Shown here one piece after another: positions 8,428-21,069 of a stretch of 64,000 nt of DNA. The position numbers and the translations under genes are program-made. The stretch's first letter is position 1, and each line of letters starts with the position of its first letter. The notes under the pieces are model-generated. The model was not told the DNA's origin, searched no databases, and was given only the letters and a program-made list of their open reading frames with translations. The stretch comes from Budorcas taxicolor (taxonomy: Eukaryota > Chordata > Mammalia > Artiodactyla > Bovidae), in NCBI RefSeq assembly GCF_023091745.1, contig NC_068920.1:4774001-4838000 (forward strand), in the 5' to 3' direction.

Positions 8428-9830
8428 CCGCCCAGGCTCAGCACAGCACGGAGAGCACCAGGCTTCCCAGGGCCCCGGGCTGTGGTCTGCAGCCCCACAC
8501 ACCCGGAGGCTGACTCCGTGAGCGCCAGAAGGTGCCTGACAGACGTCATTTCCCTAGTGCTCTCCCCACCGGCAGAGACGTGTGCAGGTGGTTGGGGCCT
8601 GCCCCTGCGTGTCTGGGCTGCCGCCCACAGCCTCCGCTCAGGGGAAGCAGCCCCTGTGCCAAGACCTGCAGGAGGCGCGGGGCGTCCCTGCCTGGAAGCC
8701 AAGTGCACAGTCCGCTTGAAGCGAGCCTCCTTGGGAAGAGTCGAGGGAGCCAAGCCGCGTGCAGCTGCAATCCCTGCTTGGGCCGAGCCGAGTGTGCCTC
8801 CAGGACGGGAGAGCTCCAGCTCTGCTCAGAGGCCGGATCTAGTCAAGTGCCTTGCGCGAGGCTGCTCTGCCCTGGGCGAGACTTGCCCAGGCTTGCCTCG
8901 CTGCTAGGCTTGCTGCCCGGGAAGGAGCAGGCTGTGCGATGCTGGGAGAGGCCACTGGCGCCTTCCTGGCCTCAGCTCCACTCCTGCCTTGCCTTTGCAT
9001 CTAGGCCCCGGGCGTCCTTGGGGAAGGCTTAGGAGCCGGTGGCTTGCACACTGCCAAGCCCTCCAGCAGTGAGGCCTCTCGTAGAGGGGAGGGGAGGGCA
9101 AGTGCAGGGCTCCTCCGGCGGGTGCTTGGCCGCACAGACTCAGCGCCGCACGGAGAGCACAAGGCTCCCAGGTCCCCTGGCTGTGGTCTGCAGCCCCACT
9201 CTCCCGGAGGCTGACTCCGTGGGCGGCCAGAAGGTGCCTGACAGACGTCATGTCCCTAGCGCTCTGCTCCCCAGCAGAGACGTGTGCAGGTGGTGGGGCC
9301 TGCCCCTGCGTGTCTGGGCTCCCGCCGGCAGCCCCAGCTCCAGGGAAGCAGCCCCTGAGCCAAGACCTGTAGGAGGCGCGGGGCGCCCCCGCCTGGAAGC
9401 CTAGTGCACAACATGCGGGAAGCGAGCCTCCTCGGGAGAAGAGGAGGCAGCCCAGCTGCGTGCGTCTGCACTCACTCCTTGGGCGGAGCCCAGTGAGCCT
9501 CCAGTACGGCAGAGCTCCAGCTCTGCTCAGAGGCCCGATCTGGCAGAGTTGCTGGCGTGAGGCTGCTCGGCCCTTGGCGAGCCTTGCCCAGACTTGCCTC
9601 GCTGCTAGGCTTCCTGCCCGGGAAGGAGCAGGCTGCGCGAGACAGGCAGAAGCTCCTGGCGCCTTCCTGGCCTCAGCTCCACTCCTGCCTTGCCTTTGCA
9701 CCTAGTCCCCAGGCGTCCTTGCGGAGTGCTTAGGGGCCGCTGGGTTGCACGCTGCCAAGCCCTCCAGCCGTGAGAGCTCTGTCATAGGGAAGGGAATGGC
9801 AAGTGCAGGGCTCCTGCAGCGGTCGCTTGG
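8428..9830 (+). repeat. Unit 7, Agamma-B2-G, 2 bp deleted
   Basis: 1,403 bp. One C is missing at 8525-8526 and one G at 8718, the latter breaking the A-half dyad CGCTT-GG-AAGCG. G384 occurs without G402. Private A at 9411. Confidence 0.95.
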
Positions 9831-11234
9831 CCGCCCAGACTCAGCACAGCACGGAGAGCACCAGGCTTCCCAGGGCCCCGGGCTGTGGTCTGCAGCCCCA
9901 CACACCCGGAGGCTGACTCCGTGAGTGCCCAGAAGGTGCGTGACAGACGTCATTTCCCTAGTGCTCTCCCCACCGGCAGAGACGTGTGCAGGTGGTTGGG
10001 GCCTGCCCCTGCGTGTCTGGGCTGCCGCCCACAGCCTCCGCTCAGGGGAAGCAGCCCCTGTGCCAAGACCTGCAGGAGGCGCGGGGCGTCCCTGCCTGGA
10101 AGCCAAGTGCACAGTCCGCTTGGAAGCGAGCCTCCTTGGGAAGAGTCGAGGGAGCCAAGCCGCGTGCAGCTGCAATCCCTGCTTGGGCCGAGCCGAGTGT
10201 GCCTCCAGGACGGCAGAGCTCCAGCTCTGCTGAGAGGCCGGATCTAGTCAAGTGCCTTGCGCGAGGCTGCTCTGCCCTGGGCGAGACTTGCCCAGGCTTG
10301 CCTCGCTGCTAGGCTTGCTGCCCGGGAAGGAGCAGGCTGTGCGATGCTGGGAGAGGCCACTGGCGCCTTCCTGGCCTCAGCTCCACTCCTGCCTTGCCTT
10401 TGCATCTAGGCGCCGGGCGTCCTTGGGGAAGGCTTAGGAGCCGGGGGCTTGCACACTGCCAAGCCCTCCAGCAGTGAGGCCTCTCGTAGAGGGGAGGGGA
10501 GGGCAAGTGCAGGTCTCCTCCGGCGGGTGCTTGGCCGCCCAGACTCAGCGCCGCACGGAGAGCACAAGGCTCCCAGGTCCCCTGGCTGTGCTCTGCAGCC
10601 CCACACACCGGAGGCTGACTCCGTGGGCGCCCAGAAGGTGACTGACAGACGTCATGTCCCTAGCGCTCTGCTCCCCAGCAGAGACGTGTGCAGGTGGTGG
10701 AGCCTGCCCCTGCGTGTCTGGGCTCCCGCCGGCAGCCCCAGCTCCAGGGAAGCAGCCCCTGAGCCAAGACCTGTAGGGGGCGCGGGGCGCCCCCGCCTGG
10801 AAGCCTAGTGCACAGCATGCGGGAAGCGAGCCTCCTCCGGAGAAGAGGAGTCAGCCCAGCTGCGTGCGTCTGCAATCACTCCTTGGGCGGAGCCCATTGA
10901 TCCTCCAGTACGGCAGAGCTCCAGCTCTGCTCAGAGGCCCGATCTGGCAGAGTTGCTGGCGTGAGGCTGCTCGGCCCTTGGCGAGCCTTGCCCAGACTTG
11001 CCTCGCTGCTAGGCTTCCTGCCCGGGAAGGAGCAGGCTGCGCGAGACAGGCAGACGCTCCTGGCGCCTTCCTGGCCTCAGTTCCACTCCTGCCTTGCCTT
11101 TGCACCTAGTCCCCAGGCGTCCTTGCGGAGGGCTTAGGGGCCGGTGGGTTGCACGCTGCCAAGCCCTCCAGCCGTGAGAGCTCTTTCATAGGGAAGGGAA
11201 CGGCAAGTGCAGGGCTCCTGCAGCGGTCGCTTGG
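9831..11234 (+). repeat. Unit 8, A-B1s-T, 1 bp deleted
   Basis: 1,404 bp. A half mixes G110, C134, G145 with G402 and has a private T96 at 9926. One C is missing at 10608-10609. B1s half, T-tail. Last unit with an indel. Confidence 0.95.
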
Positions 11235-12639
11235 CCGCCCAGACTCAGCACAGCACGGAGAGCACCAGGCTTCCCAGGGCCCCGGGCTGTGGTCTGCAGC
11301 CCCACACACCCGGAGGCTGACTCCGTGAGCGCCCAGAAGGTGCGTGACAGACGTCATTTCCCTAGTGATCTCCCCACCAGCAGAGACGTGTGCAGGTGGT
11401 TGGGGCCTGCCCCTGCGTGTCTGGGCTGCCGCCCACAGCCTCCGCTCAGGGGAAGCAGCCCCTGTGCCAAGATCTGCAGGAGGCGCGGGGCGTCCCTGCC
11501 TGGAAGCCAAGTGCACAGTCCGCTTGGAAGCGAGCCTCCTTGGGAAGAGTCGAGGGAGCCAAGCCGCGTGCAGCTGCAATCCCTGCTTGGGCCGAGCCGA
11601 GTGTGCCTCCAGGACGGCAGAGCTCCAGCTCTGCTCAGAGGCCGGATCTAGTCAAGTGCCTTGCGCGAGGCTGCTCTGCCCTGGGCGAGACTTGCCCAGG
11701 CTTGCCTCGCTGCTAGGCTTGCTGCCCGGGAAGGAGCAGGCTGTGCGATGCTGGGAGAGGCCACTGGCGCCTTCCTGGCCTCAGCTCCACTCCTGCCTTG
11801 CCTTTGCATCTAGGCGCCGGGCGTCCTTGGGGAAGGCTTAGGAGCCGGGGGCTTGCACACTGCCAAGCCCTCCAGCAGTGAGGCCTCTCGTAGAGGGGAG
11901 GGGAGGGCAAGTGCAGGTCTCCTCCGGCGGGTGCTTGGCCGCCCAGACTCAGCGCCGCACGGAGAGCACAAGGCTCCCAGGTCCCCTGGCTGTGCTCTGC
12001 AGCCCCACACACCCGGAGGCTGACTCCGTGGGCGCCCAGAAGGTGACTGACAGACGTCATGTCCCTAGCGCTCTGCTCCCCAGCAGAGACGTGTGCAGGT
12101 GGTGGGGCCTGCCCCTGCGTGTCTGGGCTCCCGCCGGCAGCCCCAGCTCCAGGGAAGCAGCCCCTGAGCCAAGACCTGTAGGGGGCGCGGGGCGCCCCCG
12201 CCTGGAAGCCTAGTGCACAGCATGCGGGAAGCGAGCCTCCTCCGGAGAAGAGGAGTCAGCCCAGCTGCGTGCGTCTGCAATCACTCCTTGGGCGGAGCCC
12301 ATTGATCCTCCAGTACGGCAGAGCTCCAGCTCTGCTCAGAGGCCCGATCTGGCAGAGTTGCTGGCGTGAGGCTGCTCTGCCTTGGGCGAGCCTTGCCCAG
12401 ACTTGCCTCGCTGCTAGGCTTCCTGCCCGGGAAGGAGCAGGCTGCGCGAGACAGGCAGACGCTCCTGGCGCCTTCCTGGCCTCAGTTCCACTCCTGCCTT
12501 GCCTTTGCACCTAGTCCCCAGGCGTCCTTGCGGAGGGCTTAGGGGCCGGTGGGTTGCACGCTGCCAAGCCCTCCAGCCGTGAGAGCTCTTTCATAGGGAA
12601 GGGAACGGCAAGTGCAGGGCTCCTGCAGCGGTCGCTTGG
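11235..12639 (+). repeat. Unit 9, Aalpha-B1-T
   Basis: 1,405 bp. First position of HOR copy 1 in block M2. Start of the indel-free stretch. Confidence 0.95.
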
Positions 12640-14044
12640 CCGCCCAGGCTCAGCACAGCACGGAGAGCACCAGGCTTCCCAGGGCCCCGGGCTGTGGTCT
12701 GCAGCCCCACACACCCGGAGGCTGACTCCGTGAGCGCCCAGAAGGTGCGTGACAGACGTCATTTCCCTAGTGCTCTCCCCACCAGCAGAGACGTGTGCAG
12801 GTGGTTGGGGCCTGCCCCTGCGTGTCTGGGCTGCCGCCCACAGCCTCCGCTCAGGGGAAGCAGCCCCTGTGCCAAGACCTGCAGGAGGCGCGGGGCGTCC
12901 CTGCCTGGAAGCCAAGTGCACAGTCCGCTTGGAAGCGAGCCTCCTTGGGAAGAGTCGAGGGAGCCAAGCCGCGTGCAGCTGCAATCCCTGCTTGGGCCGA
13001 GCCGAGTGTGCCTCCAGGACGGCAGAGCTCCAGCTCTGCTCAGAGGCCGGATCTAGTCAAGTGCCTTGCGCGAGGCTGCTCTGCCCTGGGCGAGACTTGC
13101 CCAGGCTTGCCTCGCTGCTAGGCTTGCTGCCCGGGAAGGAGCAGGCTGTGCGATGCTGGGAGAGGCCACTGGCGCCTTCCTGGCCTCAGCTCCACTCCTG
13201 CCTTGCCTTTGCATCTAGGCCCCGGGCGTCCTTGGGGAAGGCTTAGGAGCCGGTGGCTTGCACACTGCCAAGCCCTCCAGCAGTGAGGCCTCTCGTAGAG
13301 GGGAGGGGAGGGCAAGTGCAGGGCTCCTCCGGCGGGTGCTTGGCCGCACAGACTCAGCGCCGCACGGAGAGCACAAGGCTCCCAGGTCCCCTGGCTGTGG
13401 TCTGCAGCCCCACTCTCCCGGAGGCTGACTCCGTGGGCGGCCAGAAGGTGCCTGACAGACGTCATGTCCCTAGCGCTCTGCTCCCCAGCAGAGACGTGTG
13501 CAGGTGGTGGGGCCTGCCCCTGCGTGTCTGGGCTCCCGCCGGCAGCCCCAGCTCCAGGGAAGCAGCCCCTGAGCCAAGACCTGTAGGAGGCGCGGGGCGC
13601 CCCCGCCTGGAAGCCTAGTGCACAGCATGCGGGAAGCGAGCCTCCTCGGGAGAAGAGGAGGCAGCCCAGCTGCGTGCGTCTGCACTCACTCCTTGGGCGG
13701 AGCCCAGTGAGCCTCCAGTACGGCAGAGCTCCAGCTCTGCTCAGAGGCCCGATCTGGCAGAGTTGCTGGCGTGAGGCTGCTCGGCCCTTGGCGAGCCTTG
13801 CCCAGACTTGCCTCGCTGCTAGGCTTCCTGCCCGGGAAGGAGCAGGCTGCGCGAGACAGGCAGAAGCTCCTGGCGCCTTCCTGGCCTCAGCTCCACTCCT
13901 GCCTTGCCTTTGCACCTAGTCCCCAGGCGTCCTTGCGGAGTGCTTAGGGGCCGCTGGGTTGCACGCTGCCAAGCCCTCCAGCCGTGAGAGCTCTGTCATA
14001 GGGAAGGGAATGGCAAGTGCAGGGCTCCTGCAGCGGTCGCTTGG
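12640..14044 (+). repeat. Unit 10, Abeta-B2-G
   Basis: 1,405 bp. Second position of HOR copy 1. Confidence 0.95.
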
Positions 14045-15449
14045 CCGCCCAGACTCAGCACAGCACGGAGAGCACCAGGCTTCCCAGGGCCCCGGGCTGT
14101 GGTCTGCAGCCCCACACACCCGGAGGCTGACTCCGTGAGCGCCCAGAAGGTGCGTGACAGACGTCATTTCCCTAGTGATCTCCCCACCGGCAGAGACGTG
14201 TGCAGGTGGTTGGGGCCTGCCCCTGCGTGTCTGGGCTGCCGCCCACAGCCTCCGCTCAGGGGAAGCAGCCCCTGTGCCAAGACCTGCAGGAGGCGCGGGG
14301 CGTCCCTGCCTGGAAGCCAAGTGCACAGTCCGCTTGGAAGCGAGCCTCCTTGGGAAGAGTCGAGGGAGCCAAGCCGCGTGCAGCTGCAATCCCTGCTTGG
14401 GCCGAGCCGAGTGTGCCTCCAGGACGGCAGAGCTCCAGCTCTGCTCAGAGGCCGGATCTAGTCAAGTGCCTTGCGCGAGGCTGCTCTGCCCTGGGCGAGA
14501 CTTGCCCAGGCTTGCCTCGCTGCTAGGCTTGCTGCCCGGGAAGGAGCAGGCTGTGCGATGCTGGGAGAGGCCACTGGCGCCTTCCTGGCCTCAGCTCCAC
14601 TCCTGCCTTGCCTTTGCATCTAGGCGCCGGGCGTCCTTGGGGAAGGCTTAGGAGCCGGGGGCTTGCACACTGCCAAGCCCTCCAGCAGTGAGGCCTCTCG
14701 TAGAGGGGAGGGGAGGGCAAGTGCAGGTCTCCTCCGGCGGGTGCTTGGCCGCCCAGACTCAGCGCCGCACGGAGAGCACAAGGCTCCCAGGTCCCCTGGC
14801 TGTGCTCTGCAGCCCCACACACCCGGAGGCTGACTCCGTGGGCGCCCAGAAGGTGACTGACAGACGTCATGTCCCTAGCGCTCTGCTCCCCAGCAGAGAC
14901 GTGTGCAGGTGGTGGAGCCTGCCCCTGCGTGTCTGGGCTCCCGCCGGCAGCCCCAGCTCCAGGGAAGCAGCCCCTGAGCCAAGACCTGTAGGGGGCGCGG
15001 GGCGCCCCCGCCTGGAAGCCTAGTGCACAGCATGCGGGAAGCGAGCCTCCTCCGGAGAAGAGGAGTCAGCCCAGCTGCGTGCGTCTGCAATCACTCCTTG
15101 GGCGGAGCCCATTGATCCTCCAGTACGGCAGAGCTCCAGCTCTGCTCAGAGGCCCGATCTGGCAGAGTTGCTGGCGTGAGGCTGCTCGGCCCTTGGCGAG
15201 CCTTGCCCAGACTTGCCTCGCTGCTAGGCTTCCTGCCCGGGAAGGAGCAGGCTGCGCGAGACAGGCAGACGCTCCTGGCGCCTTCCTGGCCTCAGTTCCA
15301 CTCCTGCCTTGCCTTTGCACCTAGTCCCCAGGCGTCCTTGCGGAGGGCTTAGGGGCCGGTGGGTTGCACGCTGCCAAGCCCTCCAGCCGTGAGAGCTCTT
15401 TCATAGGGAAGGGAACGGCAAGTGCAGGGCTCCTGCAGCGGTCGCTTGG
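14045..15449 (+). repeat. Unit 11, mixed A-B1s-T
   Basis: 1,405 bp. Third position of HOR copy 1, but the A half is mosaic (G110, A134, G145, C239), between Aalpha and Agamma. Confidence 0.95.
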
Positions 15450-16854
15450 CCGCCCAGGCTCAGCACAGCACGGAGAGCACCAGGCTTCCCAGGGCCCCGG
15501 GCTGTGGTCTGCAGCCCCACACACCCGGAGGCTGACTCCGTGAGCGCCCAGAAGGTGCGTGACAGACGTCATTTCCCTAGTGATCTCCCCACCAGCAGAG
15601 ACGTGTGCAGGTGGTTGGGGCCTGCCCCTGCGTGTCTGGGCTGCCGCCCACAGCCTCCGCTCAGGGGAAGCAGCCCCTGTGCCAAGATCTGCAGGAGGCG
15701 CGGGGCGTCCCTGCCTGGAAGCCAAGTGCACAGTCCGCTTGGAAGCGAGCCTCCTTGGGAAGAGTCGAGGGAGCCAAGCCGCGTGCAGCTGCAATCCCTG
15801 CTTGGGCCGAGCCGAGTGTGCCTCCAGGACGGCAGAGCTCCAGCTCTGCTCAGAGGCCGGATCTAGTCAAGTGCCTTGCGCGAGGCTGCTCTGCCCTGGG
15901 CGAGACTTGCCCAGGCTTGCCTCGCTGCTAGGCTTGCTGCCCGGGAAGGAGCAGGCTGTGCGATGCTGGGAGAGGCCACTGGCGCCTTCCTGGCCTCAGC
16001 TCCACTCCTGCCTTGCCTTTGCATCTAGGCGCCGGGCGTCCTTGGGGAAGGCTTAGGAGCCGGGGGCTTGCACACTGCCAAGCCCTCCAGCAGTGAGGCC
16101 TCTCGTAGAGGGGAGGGGAGGGCAAGTGCAGGTCTCCTCCGGCGGGTGCTTGGCCGCCCAGACTCAGCGCCGCACGGAGAGCACAAGGCTCCCAGGTCCC
16201 CTGGCTGTGCTCTGCAGCCCCACACACCCGGAGGCTGACTCCGTGGGCGCCCAGAAGGTGACTGACAGACGTCATGTCCCTAGCGCTCTGCTCCCCAGCA
16301 GAGACGTGTGCAGGTGGTGGGGCCTGCCCCTGCGTGTCTGGGCTCCCGCCGGCAGCCCCAGCTCCAGGGAAGCAGCCCCTGAGCCAAGACCTGTAGGGGG
16401 CGCGGGGCGCCCCCGCCTGGAAGCCTAGTGCACAGCATGCGGGAAGCGAGCCTCCTCCGGAGAAGAGGAGTCAGCCCAGCTGCGTGCGTCTGCAATCACT
16501 CCTTGGGCGGAGCCCATTGATCCTCCAGTACGGCAGAGCTCCAGCTCTGCTCAGAGGCCCGATCTGGCAGAGTTGCTGGCGTGAGGCTGCTCTGCCTTGG
16601 GCGAGCCTTGCCCAGACTTGCCTCGCTGCTAGGCTTCCTGCCCGGGAAGGAGCAGGCTGCGCGAGACAGGCAGACGCTCCTGGCGCCTTCCTGGCCTCAG
16701 TTCCACTCCTGCCTTGCCTTTGCACCTAGTCCCCAGGCGTCCTTGCGGAGGGCTTAGGGGCCGGTGGGTTGCACGCTGCCAAGCCCTCCAGCCGTGAGAG
16801 CTCTTTCATAGGGAAGGGAACGGCAAGTGCAGGGCTCCTGCAGCGGTCGCTTGG
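15450..16854 (+). repeat. Unit 12, Aalpha-B1-T
   Basis: 1,405 bp. First position of HOR copy 2. Confidence 0.95.
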
Positions 16855-18259
16855 CCGCCCAGGCTCAGCACAGCACGGAGAGCACCAGGCTTCCCAGGGC
16901 CCCGGGCTGTGGTCTGCAGCCCCACACACCCGGAGGCTGACTCCGTGAGCGCCCAGAAGGTGCGTGACAGACGTCATTTCCCTAGTGCTCTCCCCACCAG
17001 CAGAGACGTGTGCAGGTGGTTGGGGCCTGCCCCTGCGTGTCTGGGCTGCCGCCCACAGCCTCCGCTCAGGGGAAGCAGCCCCTGTGCCAAGACCTGCAGG
17101 AGGCGCGGGGCGTCCCTGCCTGGAAGCCAAGTGCACAGTCCGCTTGGAAGCGAGCCTCCTTGGGAAGAGTCGAGGGAGCCAAGCCGCGTGCAGCTGCAAT
17201 CCCTGCTTGGGCCGAGCCGAGTGTGCCTCCAGGACGGCAGAGCTCCAGCTCTGCTCAGAGGCCGGATCTAGTCAAGTGCCTTGCGCGAGGCTGCTCTGCC
17301 CTGGGCGAGACTTGCCCAGGCTTGCCTCGCTGCTAGGCTTGCTGCCCGGGAAGGAGCAGGCTGTGCGATGCTGGGAGAGGCCACTGGCGCCTTCCTGGCC
17401 TCAGCTCCACTCCTGCCTTGCCTTTGCATCTAGGCCCCGGGCGTCCTTGGGGAAGGCTTAGGAGCCGGTGGCTTGCACACTGCCAAGCCCTCCAGCAGTG
17501 AGGCCTCTCGTAGAGGGGAGGGGAGGGCAAGTGCAGGGCTCCTCCGGCGGGTGCTTGGCCGCACAGACTCAGCGCCGCACGGAGAGCACAAGGCTCCCAG
17601 GTCCCCTGGCTGTGGTCTGCAGCCCCACTCTCCCGGAGGCTGACTCCGTGGGCGGCCAGAAGGTGCCTGACAGACGTCATGTCCCTAGCGCTCTGCTCCC
17701 CAGCAGAGACGTGTGCAGGTGGTGGGGCCTGCCCCTGCGTGTCTGGGCTCCCGCCGGCAGCCCCAGCTCCAGGGAAGCAGCCCCTGAGCCAAGACCTGTA
17801 GGAGGCGCGGGGCGCCCCCGCCTGGAAGCCTAGTGCACAGCATGCGGGAAGCGAGCCTCCTCGGGAGAAGAGGAGGCAGCCCAGCTGCGTGCGTCTGCAC
17901 TCACTCCTTGGGCGGAGCCCAGTGAGCCTCCAGTACGGCAGAGCTCCAGCTCTGCTCAGAGGCCCGATCTGGCAGAGTTGCTGGCGTGAGGCTGCTCGGC
18001 CCTTGGCGAGCCTTGCCCAGACTTGCCTCGCTGCTAGGCTTCCTGCCCGGGAAGGAGCAGGCTGCGCGAGACAGGCAGAAGCTCCTGGCGCCTTCCTGGC
18101 CTCAGCTCCACTCCTGCCTTGCCTTTGCACCTAGTCCCCAGGCGTCCTTGCGGAGTGCTTAGGGGCCGCTGGGTTGCACGCTGCCAAGCCCTCCAGCCGT
18201 GAGAGCTCTGTCATAGGGAAGGGAATGGCAAGTGCAGGGCTCCTGCAGCGGTCGCTTGG
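16855..18259 (+). repeat. Unit 13, Abeta-B2-G
   Basis: 1,405 bp. Second position of HOR copy 2. Confidence 0.95.
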
Positions 18260-19664
18260 CCGCCCAGACTCAGCACAGCACGGAGAGCACCAGGCTTCCC
18301 AGGGCCCCTGGCTGTGGTCTGCAGCCCCACACACCCGGAGGCTGACTCCGTGAGCGCCCAGAAGGTGCCTGACAGACGTCATTTCCCTAGTGCTCTCCCC
18401 ACCGGCAGAGACGTGTGCAGGTGGTTGGGGCCTGCCCCTGCGTGTCTGGGCTGCCGCCCACAGCCTCCGCTCAGGGGAAGCAGCCCCTGTGCCAAGACCT
18501 GCAGGAGGCGCGGGGCGTCCCTGCCTGGAAGCCAAGTGCACAGTCCGCTTGGAAGCGAGCCTCCTTGGGAAGAGTCGAGGGAGCCAAGCCGCGTGCAGCT
18601 GCAATCCCTGCTTGGGCCGAGCCGAGTGTGCCTCCAGGACGGGAGAGCTCCAGCTCTGCTGAGAGGCCGGATCTAGTCAAGTGCCTTGCGCGAGGCTGCT
18701 CTGCCCTGGGCGAGACTTGCCCAGGCTTGCCTCGCTGCTAGGCTTGCTGCCCGGGAAGGAGCAGGCTGTGCGATGCTGGGAGAGGCCACTGGCGCCTTCC
18801 TGGCCTCAGCTCCACTCCTGCCTTGCCTTTGCATCTAGGCGCCGGGCGTCCTTGGGGAAGGCTTAGGAGCCGGGGGCTTGCACACTGCCAAGCCCTCCAG
18901 CAGTGAGGCCTCTCGTAGAGGGGAGGGGAGGGCAAGTGCAGGTCTCCTCCGGCGGGTGCTTGGCCGCCCAGACTCAGCGCCGCACGGAGAGCACAAGGCT
19001 CCCAGGTCCCCTGGCTGTGCTCTGCAGCCCCACACACCCGGAGGCTGACTCCGTGGGCGCCCAGAAGGTGACTGACAGACGTCATGTCCCTAGCGCTCTG
19101 CTCCCCAGCAGAGACGTGTGCAGGTGGTGGAGCCTGCCCCTGCGTGTCTGGGCTCCCGCCGGCAGCCCCAGCTCCAGGGAAGCAGCCCCTGAGCCAAGAC
19201 CTGTAGGGGGCGCGGGGCGCCCCCGCCTGGAAGCCTAGTGCACAGCATGCGGGAAGCGAGCCTCCTCCGGAGAAGAGGAGTCAGCCCAGCTGCGTGCGTC
19301 TGCAATCACTCCTTGGGCGGAGCCCATTGATCCTCCAGTACGGCAGAGCTCCAGCTCTGCTCAGAGGCCCGATCTGGCAGAGTTGCTGGCGTGAGGCTGC
19401 TCGGCCCTTGGCGAGCCTTGCCCAGACTTGCCTCGCTGCTAGGCTTCCTGCCCGGGAAGGAGCAGGCTGCGCGAGACAGGCAGACGCTCCTGGCGCCTTC
19501 CTGGCCTCAGTTCCACTCCTGCCTTGCCTTTGCACCTAGTCCCCAGGCGTCCTTGCGGAGGGCTTAGGGGCCGGTGGGTTGCACGCTGCCAAGCCCTCCA
19601 GCCGTGAGAGCTCTTTCATAGGGAAGGGAACGGCAAGTGCAGGGCTCCTGCAGCGGTCGCTTGG
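18260..19664 (+). repeat. Unit 14, Agamma-B1s-T
   Basis: 1,405 bp. Third position of HOR copy 2; G384 and G402 present. Confidence 0.95.
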
Positions 19665-21069
19665 CCGCCCAGGCTCAGCACAGCACGGAGAGCACCAGGC
19701 TTCCCAGGGCCCCGGGCTGTGGTCTGCAGCCCCACACACCCGGAGGCTGACTCCGTGAGCGCCCAGAAGGTGCGTGACAGACGTCATTTCCCTAGTGATC
19801 TCCCCACCAGCAGAGACGTGTGCAGGTGGTTGGGGCCTGCCCCTGCGTGTCTGGGCTGCCGCCCACAGCCTCCGCTCAGGGGAAGCAGCCCCTGTGCCAA
19901 GATCTGCAGGAGGCGCGGGGCGTCCCTGCCTGGAAGCCAAGTGCACAGTCCGCTTGGAAGCGAGCCTCCTTGGGAAGAGTCGAGGGAGCCAAGCCGCGTG
20001 CAGCTGCAATCCCTGCTTGGGCCGAGCCGAGTGTGCCTCCAGGACGGCAGAGCTCCAGCTCTGCTCAGAGGCCGGATCTAGTCAAGTGCCTTGCGCGAGG
20101 CTGCTCTGCCCTGGGCGAGACTTGCCCAGGCTTGCCTCGCTGCTAGGCTTGCTGCCCGGGAAGGAGCAGGCTGTGCGATGCTGGGAGAGGCCACTGGCGC
20201 CTTCCTGGCCTCAGCTCCACTCCTGCCTTGCCTTTGCATCTAGGCGCCGGGCGTCCTTGGGGAAGGCTTAGGAGCCGGGGGCTTGCACACTGCCAAGCCC
20301 TCCAGCAGTGAGGCCTCTCGTAGAGGGGAGGGGAGGGCAAGTGCAGGTCTCCTCCGGCGGGTGCTTGGCCGCCCAGACTCAGCGCCGCACGGAGAGCACA
20401 AGGCTCCCAGGTCCCCTGGCTGTGCTCTGCAGCCCCACACACCCGGAGGCTGACTCCGTGGGCGCCCAGAAGGTGACTGACAGACGTCATGTCCCTAGCG
20501 CTCTGCTCCCCAGCAGAGACGTGTGCAGGTGGTGGGGCCTGCCCCTGCGTGTCTGGGCTCCCGCCGGCAGCCCCAGCTCCAGGGAAGCAGCCCCTGAGCC
20601 AAGACCTGTAGGGGGCGCGGGGCGCCCCCGCCTGGAAGCCTAGTGCACAGCATGCGGGAAGCGAGCCTCCTCCGGAGAAGAGGAGTCAGCCCAGCTGCGT
20701 GCGTCTGCAATCACTCCTTGGGCGGAGCCCATTGATCCTCCAGTACGGCAGAGCTCCAGCTCTGCTCAGAGGCCCGATCTGGCAGAGTTGCTGGCGTGAG
20801 GCTGCTCTGCCTTGGGCGAGCCTTGCCCAGACTTGCCTCGCTGCTAGGCTTCCTGCCCGGGAAGGAGCAGGCTGCGCGAGACAGGCAGACGCTCCTGGCG
20901 CCTTCCTGGCCTCAGTTCCACTCCTGCCTTGCCTTTGCACCTAGTCCCCAGGCGTCCTTGCGGAGGGCTTAGGGGCCGGTGGGTTGCACGCTGCCAAGCC
21001 CTCCAGCCGTGAGAGCTCTTTCATAGGGAAGGGAACGGCAAGTGCAGGGCTCCTGCAGCGGTCGCTTGG
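19665..21069 (+). repeat. Unit 15, Aalpha-B1-T
   Basis: 1,405 bp. First position of HOR copy 3. Confidence 0.95.

Larger units (their letters stand above)
5620..9830 (+). repeat. Block R1: right-type island, units 5-7, indel-rich
   Basis: Units 5 and 6 are Agamma-B1 with a G-tail and the o1324 C variant (TTGCCCGC instead of TTGCACGC). That combination is otherwise typical only of units from 26 onward. Unit 7 is Agamma-B2-G. Each of the three units carries two single-base indels, all in homopolymers of two to four bases. The block sits between middle-type units 4 and 8. Confidence 0.75.
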
